A stretch of DNA of 64,000 bases from Proteromonas lacertae (GCA_002245135.1 NGBS01000589.1:124001-188000), one strand, 5' to 3'. Counted from the stretch's first letter, positions 11,005 through 22,161 are shown. Numbers and translations: made by a program. The notes: generated from the sequence alone by a model not told the origin.

Positions 11005-11954
11005 ATGAAAAGATTTGGAAGTTCTTCTAATTGTAAATATGGTGTAAAATGTTGTGATATAAACTGTAAACTTATACATCCATCTCCAAGACAGGGTATA
11101 TATTTGTGATATATATGTGAATAATAGGTGTTGAAGTTTGTGATAATGAAAATTGCACAAATGTGTCGTGCCAAAAACTACATCCATTTGATGATAAAAA
11201 AAGGTATTGTGAGTTTGCTGATGAATGTGAAAGAATTATCTGTCCTTATGTTCATCCAGGAGTATCATTTATATGATATAAATATATAGTTTTGGCAATG
11301 TCAATCGTGTTGTTCAGGAAATCCAACTAAATTATGGCAATGTAGAAATTGTGGTACAAATGTATTAATTATTATTCTATATTTTAACAATATAGAAAGG
11401 TTTTATTACTACTCCAACAACAAGTGACGAGATGTGTGAATGGGGAGTAAAATGTTATAATGTATTATGCAAATTCCGTCATCCAGAGCCAAGAGAAAGC
11501 GCTGTTCTATGTAATGCAGAATGTAATGATATTAATTGTAATAAAATACATATTTTGAATGATGTTGAATGTCCATTTGCTGATAAATGTAATCGTATTT
11601 TATGTCCAATGATGCATCCTCAATATTGGAAGTGTCAGAAATGTAAAGCAGGTAATCCAAATACATGTGAAGTATGTCGAAACTGTAAAGAACCGAAATT
11701 AGTAAATTATTGTATTTATGGAACAAAATGTACAAATATAAAATGTAAATTTATACATCCTGCTGTTAGACAAAGTATTATATATTATAAATAATATATA
11801 ATAATAATAATAATAATAGATGCTGAAGTCTGTCCTTATCGTAATTGTAGAGATAAAAAATGTCAAAAGATCCATACAAATGCATCACCATTAACAGAAT
11901 GCAAATTTGGAGAAGAATGTGAAAGAATTTTATGTACATTAAAACATCCAAAAG

Positions 11955-12039
<85 letters not shown>

Positions 12040-12995
12040 GTTTTGGCAATGTGAAACTTGTTATTGTGGTAATCCTTATAGATTATCAACATGTAGAGCA
12101 TGTGGTGATAGAGTATAATAATATTTATATAAATATATAGAGACCAGCAACTTATCCAACTCCAGCTAGATGTCGATATGGTGTAAGATGTAATAATTTC
12201 TATTGTAATTTTCAACATCCAGTTCCAAGACAAGGAGCTGAATTATGTAATGATAATTGTGAAGATAAAAAATGTCCAAAGTTTCATTTATATAAGAATA
12301 ATACAACTGGAAATTGTAAATTTCAAGATAATTGTGAAAGACCATTATGTAGTTTAAAACATCCAAATGTATAGTTATATATATATATTAATTAATAGTT
12401 TTGGCAATGTAGTGAATGTCATATGGGAAATCCAAAAACAGAAACTATTTGTAGATTATGTCATACATTAAAGAATGGAACATCATCAACAAATAATAAT
12501 TATAATAAAACAACAACAACTACAACTACAAAAACAATACCACCAACATCTCCAGTTAAAGCTTCAACTATTAATAATAATCATTCTAATGCTTCATCAT
12601 TCTATGCAGCTGCAGTAAGCGGATTGAATAAAAATAAACCAACAGTTAATATAAAACCAACACCATTATCTTATGCATCTTCTTTGAAAGTTCAAAAGTC
12701 ACCAATTGTTGCTACTAATCCACCAATAAATAATAATTATTATAAATCTGATACTATATCATTAATGTCAAATTCTAATCCATTACAACCAAATTCAAGT
12801 CCAATTAATTTCAATATACAACCAATACAACCACCTAAATCAATTAACAATAATAATACAAATAATAGGAATATAAATAATGCTAATAATAATAATAGAA
12901 ATGGTTTTTTCCAATGGAGAGCGTTAAACATTCCTCCACCACCTGGATTTGATGAAACTGATAATTTAGATGCTCCTCCAGGATTTGAACCTTAG
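11005..12995 (+). CDS. Multi-CCCH / RanBP2-type zinc finger protein
   Basis: Putative RNA-binding protein of about 570 aa. It is built from repeats of a module containing up to three CCCH fingers (C-x4/5-C-x4-C-x3-H, such as CKYGVKCCDINCKLIH) followed by one RanBP2-type finger (FWQCQSCCSGNPTKLWQCRNC). Four modules are visible, at about 11020-11370, 11430-11700, 11705-12115 and 12150-12470. In three of them an intron falls exactly between HPx and FWQC. The tail (about 12480-12990) is Asn/Thr/Pro-rich and ends in two PPGF motifs. CCCH and RanBP2 fingers both bind single-stranded RNA in known proteins, so mRNA regulation is likely but the target is unknown. One intron (about 11957-12041) is a TA/TTA microsatellite. 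Confidence 0.85.
11957..12041. repeat. TA/TTA microsatellite inside an intron
   Basis: (TA)n followed by (TTA)n fills almost an entire intron of the CCCH/RanBP2 gene, between the HPK and FWQC codons. It makes this intron about three times longer than its counterparts in other modules. Confidence 0.85.
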
Positions 12996-13087
12996 AATTA
13001 ATTAAAAACATTAATATAGCAATAATTATATATTTTATGATTATATAGATTGTATAATTTAAGTGAAAAACAAAGAAAATAATATAT

Positions 13088-13095
13088 AAGCTTGA
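13088..13095. promoter_or_regulatory. AAGCTTGA promoter-like motif, EMC7
   Basis: Located 37 bp upstream of the EMC7 ATG; same motif as at the other listed starts. Confidence 0.45.
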
Positions 13096-13131
13096 CTCCT
13101 ATCAAATCACATTTTTATAATTTTGCTTAAT

Positions 13132-13833
13132 ATGAAATTTCTTCCAGTTATTTTGTTTCTATTATTAGTAAATGCTGTATATTTTATGCAATATATTTCA
13201 AATAGTCACAGAAAACTACACTGGTTGGAACAATTGCTGCTCCTTCTGCTGCTTTTAGAAATAGTAGAGTATACTTTTAATTTTATATGTATCAAAGGTT
13301 TTGTTAAATGAAGGAGAGTATGTAGCATTCATACAAGCAAGTGGTAGATTTTCATTCCCAAATTTACCATCCAAAAGCTTTATTCTTGATGTTGTATGTC
13401 CAGGTTATGTATTTCCGAGAGTATAATTATTGTTTTTATATAATTGTGTTAATAGTACAAAATTGTTATTTCAACAAGAGGAGATATAACAATCTATAAG
13501 AAAATAGGTTTATCAAATCAACAAGTCGATTTACCATTAACAATTGAACCACTAGCTGAAGCTCAATATCAATTACAACCAAAATCTCTCTCAATTCTTT
13601 CAATGTTGAAATCACCAATGGTTTTAGTTTCATTATTTACAGCAGTAATGATTGTAGTATTCTCATCCGTTATGAAAAATGTTGATCCAAATGAATTGAA
13701 ACAAGTTCAAGATCAAATGGGATTGAATAATGATCCAAATAAGTTATTGGGGAAATTATTTGGTATGGATGACAGTAAAGAAGAAGAAATAAGAAGAAAA
13801 GTAGCAAAGAAAGCTATTTCAAATAGAAAATAA
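13132..13833 (+). CDS. EMC7: ER membrane protein complex subunit 7
   Basis: About 202 aa in four exons. A cleavable signal peptide (MKFLPVILFLLLVNA) is split from the mature protein by the first intron. The lumenal beta-sandwich reads KTTLVGTIAAPSA, GEYVAFIQASGRFSFPNLPS and FILDVVCPGYVFP, matching the EMC7 fold. A single transmembrane helix (LVSLFTAVMIVVFSSV) follows, then the conserved cytosolic segment MKNVDPNELKQVQDQMG. EMC inserts tail-anchored and multipass proteins into the ER. The length is close to other EMC7 proteins. An AAGCTTGA promoter motif lies 37 bp upstream of the ATG. Confidence 0.85.
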
Positions 13834-13955
13834 GTAATTCCATAATATTTATGTAATAGTTAGATAAAATATTGAAATATTGTGTATTTACTTCATAAAT
13901 GTTAAAAATAAGAAAATAAAGAAAATGATAGAAAATACTCAAGCCTTAGTGTAAA

Positions 13956-13964
13956 AAGCTTGAG
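13956..13964. promoter_or_regulatory. AAGCTTGAG promoter-like motif, kinase-TPR gene
   Basis: Located 64 bp upstream of the ATG at 14028; an imperfect partner CTCAAGCC lies at about 13938-13945. Confidence 0.45.
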
Positions 13965-14027
13965 ATCTTTTGTAACGGTTTATTCTTATTTTTGTTTGAA
14001 TATACAAATAACTATTGATAAAAATAA

Positions 14028-15712
14028 ATGAAACCACTTTCACACTTATTGTCTATCAAAAAATATGAAGTATTTTTTATTCTTTTAGTTTTATTACAAT
14101 AGTTGTTGAATGAAAGTGTTTATGAAGGTAAATTACCTAGAGTAAGAGATAAAACAAATGGTTCAAATAAATTACTAAAAATTGTGAATGTGAGAGAGTT
14201 AGATATAAAAGTTGTTGATGAAGTGGTTTTAACAATGAATAAAGTAAATAACATGAATATAGATGGTATAATGAAATATAAAATAATCGAAAATAATGAG
14301 AATATTTTATATAAAGTGATGAGAGAATATAAAACTCACTTAGATGAAATAGACACTTTGAAATACTTTGAAGAAAGTGGTCCATATGAAGTATTAAATG
14401 GAATATTGATTGTATTAAAGTGTTTAAATGAAAATGGAACAATTCATAGTGATTTAAAACCATCTAATATCTTTTTAAATGATGAAAATGAAGTGATTTT
14501 GAGTGATTATTGTAATAATATGTTATTCAAAGGAAGAGAAGGAAAGAAACCTGAGAGAAAAAGAGAAGATCTATGTTTTGTTTGTATAGATGAATTATTG
14601 GGAAAAGAATTAGATATTTTAAGTGATATTTGGAATTTTGGATTAATATTTTATTACATAATGAGTGGTAAATATCCATTTTTTAGTTCAAATATGTTTC
14701 AGACAATGAAGAACATAGAAAATATAAACTATAAACCATTACAATGTGAATATAATAATGAATTAAACTCATTTTTAAGAAAAATACTTGTTAAAGAAAA
14801 GAAAGATCGTTCAGAATTGAATAAAATAATTCATGAACTGAAAAGTATATAATAATATTATTATGATATAATAAAATAGAATTAAATGAACCTCATCTTA
14901 AAGTAGGAGTAATACTTTTGGGAGAAAATAAAAAATGCTATTTATCAGATGAGGATGAATATACAAATAATAATAATCTAGGTCTTAGTTATTATAAAAT
15001 GGTATAATAATGAAAATTTAATGATAAATAGAGTAAATATGAAGAAGCAATTCCATATTATAGAAAAGCATTAGAATATTCTTCATCAGATGAAGATAAA
15101 AGAATAAATAATAGAAATCTTGGTAATTGTTATTATTTTATGGTATATTAATGAAAATATAATAATAAATAGAGTAAATATGAAGAAGCGATTCTATATT
15201 TTAGAAAAGCATTAGAATATTCTTCATCAAATGAAGATAAATCAGATAATTATAGAAATCTTGGTTTTAGTTATTATTTTATGGTATATTTTTAATAATA
15301 CAATGATAAATAGAGTAAATATGAAGAAGCAAATCTATATTATAGAAAAGCATTAGAATATTCTTCATCAGATAAAAATAAATCAGATAATAATCGAAGT
15401 ATTGGTAATTGTTATTATATTATGGTATAATAATAATAGCATAATGATAAATAGAGTAAATATGAAGAAGCAATTCTATATTTTAGAAAAGCATTAGAAT
15501 ATTCTTTATCAAATGAAGATAAATCAGATAATAATCGAAATCTTGGTGATTGTTATTCTAAAATGGTATAATTATGAAAATATAATAATAAATAGAAACA
15601 AAAAGCTAAAGCTAAAGAATATTATGAAATTGCTTTAAAATATCTTAATGATGATGATTCACAAAAGAGAGATAAAATATTTAAACTTCTTAAAGAATTA
15701 AATAATTTATGA
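14028..15712 (+). CDS. Protein kinase with TPR-like tail encoded by tandem exon units
   Basis: About 490 aa. The kinase domain (residues about 15-265) shows the catalytic loop HSDLKPSN (HRD reads HSD), APE-region CIDELLG and SDIWNFGLIFYYIMSGKYPF. The DFG motif is SDYC, so Mg binding should be kept (Asp) but the Gly is lost; activity is uncertain. The tail is five or six TPR/Sel1-like units, SKYEEAI-YYRKALEYSSS-DEDK-NLG-CYY, each its own 111-nt exon with a 30-nt intron. The stop TGA (15710-15712) lies inside the target-site duplication of the adjacent transposon, but the host sequence on the far side would give the same stop, so the protein is not changed. Confidence 0.82.
15032..15595 (+). 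repeat. Tandem 141-bp exon-intron units (four copies)
   Basis: Unit starts (AGTAAATATGAAGAAG) fall at 15032, 15173, 15314 and 15455, and the next exon starts at 15596: exactly 141 bp each time. Each unit is 111 nt of exon (37 codons of one TPR-like repeat) plus a 30-nt intron beginning GTATA and ending AAATAG. Intron and exon sequences are both highly similar between units, so duplication copied whole exon-intron blocks recently. Confidence 0.92.
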
Positions 15713-15713
15713 A
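15706..15713. repeat. Left 8-bp target-site duplication of hAT element
   Basis: TTTATGAA, identical to 16874-16881. It overlaps the stop codon of the kinase-TPR gene. Confidence 0.85.
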
Positions 15714-16873
15714 CAGGGTTGTATAAATAGGTAACCTATAGGTTATAGGTAAAACCTATAATCTAGCTTTGACCCTTGGTCGGTCAAACCTCGAGCATTA
15801 TTTTGTTAAAATCTATTTTAATTACTTACTGAGTAACATTTGTTTAATACAAACTATCATACTATATAAAAAATTATTCCTGCTTCCTGTTTTACTTTGA
15901 TTGCCATAGTTAGAATAAGATTGGTTGAAATTGTATAAATATCTATACAAATATATTAAAATTCATCTACAAACTACTCAATAGTGATATTTAACATATT
16001 TATAAACAACTTGTTATTTTGATGATTAATTTATATTGATTACTATCTCTAAAAAACAAATATTAATGTAATTATAATAATAAATCTCTATTTCTGGATA
16101 TTAATGATTTGTCTTCAATAAATCTCTTACTTTCTCAGTTTCTGAAAATAAATAAGCATTATAAAACTCTCTTAGAGGTATAATATATCCTAATTTGAAG
16201 CAAAACCTTCTAAATTCTGGCGAGTCTAATATTGTGGTACTGACTGCATTGATGGTTATTAATTTACATAGATCTTTGTTGACAGAATCTGAATTGACTT
16301 TGGCTTTTACCATATGTAATAATCTGAATATTTTATTTTAATCACGTTTTCCAAAACATTTTGAAGTAGTTAAAATGTTACTTCTCTAACATACAGCAAT
16401 TGAATAAATGCACAACTCTATTGATGCGATAGGGGGTAATGTGATATCCCTATGGTTTCATATATTATAAAGTCTTATAAATATTGAGTAATTATACTTC
16501 TAAATGATCAAAATCTTAAAAAATAAAGATTTACTTTGTCAAACCATCAAGCTTGATGTTTTTTTCTTTTATTTTTTTTATTCTATAATTAATTTAATAT
16601 TATGTTAATAATATGTTATTGTGAGTCATCATTGAGAAATAGATCAAAATAATAGTAATATAAAAAGTGCATCGACTGACGGTCAAATTTGATATTTGAA
16701 AGATGATGTATAAAACATTAATTTTGTATATATGGTTAGATTATATGCTTGTTAACTCATGTTCAATAGGAGGTCAACTAATAGTTAGTATAAGGAAGGT
16801 AAAGGTCAAGCTAAAGATATAGGTTTTGACCTATAGGTAAACCTATATTTTTTGACCGAAAAATACAACACTG
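15714..16873. mobile_element. Non-autonomous hAT-superfamily DNA transposon, 1160 bp
   Basis: The left end begins CAGGGTTGTAT and the right end, reverse complemented, begins CAGTGTTGTAT: 10 of 11 positions match. Both ends continue with related subterminal palindromes (CCTATAGGT and AAAACCTATA) and then an AGCTT-GACC stretch. The element is flanked by perfect 8-bp duplications TTTATGAA. CAG-initial ends and 8-bp duplications are hallmarks of hAT elements. The interior has no full transposase, only a 70-codon remnant on the minus strand (16101-16313). The rest is AT-rich with no other coding signal. It sits between the 3' ends of two convergent genes, so insertion should be tolerated. Confidence 0.85.
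16101..16313 (-). pseudogene. hAT transposase remnant
   Basis: A 70-codon open frame inside the transposon. SPEFRRFCFKLGYIIPLREF resembles the hAT transposase segment with the pattern I-x(4)-FxxFCxxLxxxYxLPSR, upstream of the RNase H-like core. Neither the BED finger nor the catalytic Asp/Glu regions nor the hAT dimerisation tail is present. Whether it is translated is unknown. The assignment rests on this short motif plus its position within hAT-type ends. Confidence 0.55.
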
Positions 16874-16881
16874 TTTATGAA
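16874..16881. repeat. Right 8-bp target-site duplication of hAT element
   Basis: TTTATGAA, identical to 15706-15713 and directly outside the right terminal CACTG. Confidence 0.85.
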
Positions 16882-16951
16882 CAATATATTATTTAATCTG
16901 TTGTTTAATAAAATAAAAATAAAAATAAAAATAACACAATAATCATCTTTA

Positions 16952-18087
16952 TTAGGTATAAACAATTATAAAAACTTTAGTTTGTGTAAAAATCCATAAT
17001 TTCTATTTAAATAATAAACATAATAAAACAAATATATACTTTTACATATTTCACAAATTGGAATAACAGATATACTATCAGAATTATTAATAATTGCTAC
17101 ACCATTCTCTCCAGCTTTCAATAAATCAGTATCTAAAGGAATTACACCTAAATAATTAATATTATAATCTTGAGCCATTTTAATAGCACCACCTGAAGCA
17201 GAAGATGGGAAAATATCCATTCTCACTTTACAATTCAAATAGGAAGTAAGTAATCCTTTAATTGTCTCAGTTATATCGTTATTCATACCATCTACGAAAT
17301 GACAATTTTCAATTTTTGCATCATAGGCACCCATATTTTCAATCACTCCAATTACACCCAAATCTGATCTTTTACAGAAATTCAATTCTTTTCTTACATC
17401 ACTTAATGCAACTTCTTGTGGTGTTGTTACTACTACAGCGTTTACATTTGTTACTTCCTTTAACAATTGAACAGTTGAGATATGTTCATCTGATGTTCCT
17501 GGTGGAGTATCAATAATTAAATATTCTAATTCGCCCCAATCTACATCCATTAAGAATTGTTTGATTAAACCGTGTTTACGTGGTCCTCTCCATATAACAG
17601 CATCATCTTCATGAGGTAACATGAAACCAATTGACATGACGTGAACATAATCAAGATCAACTGTGTTCCAACCTGAACCTGATTGTGATATCTCTGAACC
17701 TTTGAGGTTTGTCATTGTTGGAATACTTGGGCCACAAATATCAAGATCTAATAAACCAACATTTTTATGATATTGAGTTCCGAGGGTGAAAGCTAATTGT
17801 GTTGACACTGTGCTTTTTCCTACACCACCTTTCCCGGATAATACTATGATGGTGTGTTTAATACTCTCAAATCTCTTTTTGATTTGCTCAATATCTAGAT
17901 ATATAGATATTTAAAGTATAATACCTGGATCTACACCTCTATTCTTACCAGCTGCACAATTTGCTTGGTTTGGACAACCTGCACATGCTGCAACTTTACC
18001 AGCCTGTCCTGAATGCAACCCAACACAGTCTATTTCAATGTATAATCAATCAATACTGTTATTGGCGTCTACTGGAACATCACTCAT
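16952..18087 (-). CDS. NUBP1: Cytosolic Fe-S cluster assembly P-loop NTPase, NUBP1/Nbp35
   Basis: About 346 aa in four exons. The N-terminal cluster-binding motif C-x13-C-x2-C-x5-C (CAGCPNQANC at its end) is complete once the first intron is removed. Then come the P-loop LSGKGGVGKST, DLDICGPSIP, SGSGW, VIWRGPRKHGLIKQFL, DTPPGTSDEH and TTPQEV, all typical of Nbp35. The region after ENMG, where Nbp35/Cfd1 carry the bridging CPxC, instead has a roughly 30-residue insertion with isolated cysteines. The C-terminus ends in a short unrelated exon. It scaffolds 4Fe-4S clusters for cytosolic and nuclear proteins. It shares a 106-bp divergent promoter with the FKBP gene, containing CAAACT-AAGTTTGA motifs. 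Confidence 0.9.
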
Positions 18088-18140
18088 TAATGCAATGAAG
18101 AGAAAAAAAGAGAAAAAAAGAGAAATATAAAAGCACGTGT

Positions 18141-18194
18141 CAAACTAAGTTTGAGATACTGACTTTATTTTTTCTTTATTTCAAACAAGTTTGA
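18141..18194. promoter_or_regulatory. CAAACT/AAGTTTGA motifs between NUBP1 and FKBP
   Basis: CAAACTAAGTTTGA (18141-18154) and TCAAACAAGTTTGA (18181-18194) lie in the divergent gap. The second touches the proposed FKBP start. Confidence 0.45.
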
Positions 18195-18831
18195 TGTTTT
18201 GTTTTTCAAAATCTCATCAATTACTAAATAAAATAAAGTATTCTTATTATAATGTGTCTAATTTAGTCCAATATTTTGCAAAAGACTTATTGGAAAGCTC
18301 AGAACAGGAAATGATTGTAGATTAGTACCAGGAGAACAGTATAAAAGATTACCATCAGGTATGTTTGTTGGTTATATAATATTATCTAGGTGTTCAATAC
18401 ATTGATTTAAAAGTTGGAACTGGTAAAATGCCACAAGTAGGTGATATAGTTAATGTTCATCATAAAGGTAGATTTTTAAATGGTAAGAAAATACCAAATG
18501 CCGATTCTTATGTTGTTGGAAGTCCATTAACCTTTAAAGCAGGTTTAGGATGGGTGATTGAAGCTTGGGATGATGCAGTATTGACAATGAAAGAAGGTGG
18601 AAAGAGAAAGATTATAGCTACACCAGATAAAGCGTATTTATATTAATTTATGAATATTTATAGTTTTGGAGATGAAGGTACTGAATTTATTCCACCCAAT
18701 ACAGTATATATACATATATATTTAAATTATAAATAAATAATTATAAATTATAGACTTTAATTTACGAATTAGACTTAGTGTTAGTTGGAAGACAATTTGA
18801 TCCTGATAAAGACCTTATTCAACATGATTAA
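18194..18831 (+). CDS. FKBP-type peptidyl-prolyl cis-trans isomerase
   Basis: One FKBP domain, about 165 aa in total. After splicing: KRLPSGVQYIDLKVGTGKMP-GDIVNVHHKGRFLNGKKI, PLTFKAGLGWVIEAWDDAV, MKEGGKRKIIATPDKAFGDEG and FIPPNTTLIYELDLVLVG. The basic, Cys-containing N-terminus (MFCFSKSHQLLNKINPIFCK) could be an organelle-targeting peptide. That start (18194) abuts an AAGTTTGATG promoter-like motif, so its 5' end is the least certain part. The GV-IPP core resembles plant lumenal and bacterial FKBPs more than FKBP12. The last exon is 90 nt. Confidence 0.85.
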
Positions 18832-19275
18832 TTTATTTATTACTATGTTTCACTGTTTTTTAAACCTAAACATAATAAAATATGAGATATTTTATAAAAA
18901 ACAAAACAATATAGATTAATATATATTTCTTTTTGTTCAGCCAATGGATATTTCCTCATTATAAATAGGAATTACTAATTTATCTATCATTACAAAAAAT
19001 TAATATAATGTGCTCAAGATAAGAATTGTCTTCATTACGAATTAAGAGTAATTCTAGAATTAACTTTCATTGCACATATTTAATAGGATCAGAAAGATAT
19101 ATACATTACGAAAAATGCAAATAAATGAAAAATGCCATTTGAAACGAATATATTCAATTCAAACCATCATTCAAACTATTATTTCAAAATAAACACACAA
19201 ACACAACAAATAAAAACAATTAAAAGATTTTAAACAAAATATAAATTAATTATACATATTTATTTGTATATATAT
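18832..19275. other. AT-rich convergent intergenic region
   Basis: About 440 bp between the 3' ends of the FKBP and pseudokinase-kinase genes. I see no ORF with family resemblance, no tRNA-like fold and no terminal repeats; presumably both 3' UTRs. Confidence 0.5.
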
Positions 19276-21118
19276 TTAATCAAAAGTATCTTCCAAACCC
19301 ATTTCTTCTTCTAACTCACTTTTCATATCTTCCAATCTCTCTAAAACAATATGAAAGTCAGGTCTACTCTTAGGATTTTGTGCCCACATATCACTCATCA
19401 ATTCCCAAAATTTCTCAGGACAGTACTCTATCTTATCAGGTCTAAGATATCCTCTTGACACATTGGCTAAAATCATATTTGGATCCATAATATCAGGGTA
19501 AGGTTCATCCCATTGCATCATTTCCCACATTACAATACTAAAACTATATACATCACTAGGACAATCGAATCCTTCACCTAATAATATCTCAGGAGCTACC
19601 CATAATGGTGATCCAGCTTTACTTCTCGTTCTATCATCCAAATATCGACTTAAACCAAAATCAGCTATTTTTGCATTCCAATAATCATCAATTAATAAAT
19701 TTGGACTTTTAATATCTCTATGAATAAGTGGTGGATTGAGTGTATGTAAATATAACATTCCTTTTGCGCCATCTATTGACAATTTATAACATAATAAAAT
19801 ATGACTTTTTAAATCTTTTGGTTTAGGCATATGATGATACATTTGATGAAAACTTCCTCTTGGTAATAATTCTGTCAACATAAACATTTCAACATTATTA
19901 GTGGTTAAACCTAAAAATAATACAATATTTGGATGTCTTAATGAAGCCATTAATCTACATTCTCTATAAAATGCATCGATTATTTTCTTATCACTTTTTA
20001 TAACCACTTTTTTAGCAGCAACTGTAATATCACCATATTTACCTTCATACACTGTCGCATAAGCACCTTCACCAAGTATTGGTCCTAATTGTAACTGTTT
20101 AAATGACAAGTTCGGCTTGTCACCTGTATTATCAATATCATGTGGATATATGACTTGCAAATCTCTATCAACATCTCCTAATTCACTACTAATAACTTCT
20201 TCTAATCCATCTGCTAAGTTATGAAATGAAGGTCTTTTAGAAGCATCAGTTAACCAACATTGTCTCATTGTTACCATCACTTCGCTCAATTCATCATAAG
20301 GACAGTCTAATTCTACATCTTGATCAGGTTTATAACCTTTTACTATTTTCATTGCCAATGAATTATCAACTAATTCACCAAATGGTATTTCATGAAACAT
20401 CATTTCGTATAATAACATACCAAAACTATAAATATCACTTTTCTCTGTGATTTGTTCATCTACAATCACTTCTGGAGCTAACCATGGTAAATCTTTACTA
20501 CCAGCTCCTTGATCTATCTCTCCACCCATAATATCTATCAAATTAATTACTCCATATTCACATATCTTTACATGCCAATCGTTCTTGCTGATATGTATAA
20601 CTTGAGATGACAAATGTCGATGACTAATTGCAGTAGACAAACCATATAAATGGCTCATTCCTATTGCAATATCTAATGACATTTGCAATACTAAACTCCA
20701 ATGTAATACTTGAGATTTTGTATATAAAACATTATCTAATGTATCCATGTAAGAACTTGCATCCCATAATATAATGGCAGGATTGATAGATATTCCACTA
20801 AATAGAACTAATTTCGGATGACGAACTACTGATAACATCATTGTATATACGTTGAATTGTACATCAATTGTAGTTGGAACAAAATCTAATTTCTATTTAT
20901 TATTATTATTATTATTATAAGTAAATAATAGTAATAATTTATACTTGAACTATCATTGCTCTATCATCATAAGTTGCTTTGTATAATGTTCCTGTTGTTC
21001 CTCTATTAATAATAATAAAAAAGAAAATAATAATAATTATACTGACTTATTTCACTATTCAATTGAATTCTATCTGGATCAATACTTATCTTTGGATTGA
21101 TAAAACTACACACTGGGC

Positions 21119-21149
<31 letters not shown>

Positions 21150-22121
21150 TTCATTATTCGTAGATCGATTTCTCAATTGTTTTGTTCCTTTCACTATCAT
21201 TGATAAACTATCATATTCACTCTTCATTTCTCTTTTTACATAAAATTTCTTTCTCAAATCCAATTCATTCTTATTCATAGCATATTGAAACATGAAAGTG
21301 ACGAAGATTAAATAAACGAAATTTTCAAAGTATTCGGTGTCAAATTTACCTGTTATCATGAACAATAAACCATATGCAACAATTCTATATATAATAAATA
21401 CTATTATAATATACGTAGCTAAACCAATTACAGTAATTGATAAAATTGATGTATAATTATGAATTAATATCAATAATAATATTACCACATAGGAACAAAC
21501 ATCTTGCCAGTTTAAATAGATGAAATATATCTCACTCAATACTAAAAATCATATAATTATATGAAATATACTTGGAAAAAACACTTGTATCATTAACACA
21601 GCATTACTTTGATAATGATCAACTACATAATACTTAAGATAACGTTTATTTAGAGGAACTCTATGAGATTAACAAAGAAATATTCATACACAATCTGTAT
21701 GATGAAACTAATTATTAGAATTGTAATCATTACTATTGATGCTGTTAAATTTTTAGATCTATTCGAATCAATTATTACATAAACAACAATTAACCTCACA
21801 ATTTCAAAAGCTAATAATATATTGTACATAAGAAGTAGTCCACGATAATAGTAAATCTCATGGTTTCTATATTCTATTTCCAGCCTATTCAAAATATTGT
21901 TTACTAACATACTCTTCATTAGCAAACTTACATGCTCTGATACTCGTCAATTCTTCATCATAATCACCTTCTATTGTTTCATTTCCTGTTAGTTTATCAA
22001 ACAGCGATTGTCTTTTACTTCTATCAATAATAAACTTGCCATTATACGGTTTTTGTCTAATAGGAGGCTCTGCATCATATGATCTCAACTCTTCATAATT
22101 ATTGTCTTCTTCCTCACGCAT
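19276..22121 (-). CDS. Membrane-spanning tandem pseudokinase-kinase (TKL group)
   Basis: About 880 aa in six or more exons, starting MREEEDNNYEELRSYDAEPP. An N-terminal cytosolic stretch of about 75 aa is followed by five or six hydrophobic segments (LLLMYNILLAFEIV, IVMITILIISFIIQ, VVILLLILIH, IGLATYIIIVFIIY, FVYLIFVTFMF), an Asn-run linker, then two kinase domains. The first (ends about 20180) is degenerate: the VAIK Lys is Gln (MIVQ), HRDLKxxN reads HRHLSSQV and DFG reads CEYG. The second (about 20100-19300) has GEGAYATVYEG, AAKKV, HRDIKSPNLL, DFGLSR and SPLWVAPEI, so it should be active. The SPN loop and WVAPE place it in the TKL group. The pairing suggests allosteric control as in JAKs. 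Ligand unknown. Confidence 0.85.
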
Positions 22122-22143
22122 TTATTCAGAAAAACGATTAAAA

Positions 22144-22161
22144 TCAAGCTTTTAAGTTTGA
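22144..22161. promoter_or_regulatory. TCAAGCTT/AAGTTTGA motifs, pseudokinase-kinase gene
   Basis: Adjacent copies 23-40 bp upstream of the minus-strand start at 22121. Confidence 0.45.

Noticed and set aside
11778-12233. Minus-strand ORF with a long Asn run
   Set aside because: The Asn run is the TTA microsatellite within an intron of the zinc-finger gene on the other strand.
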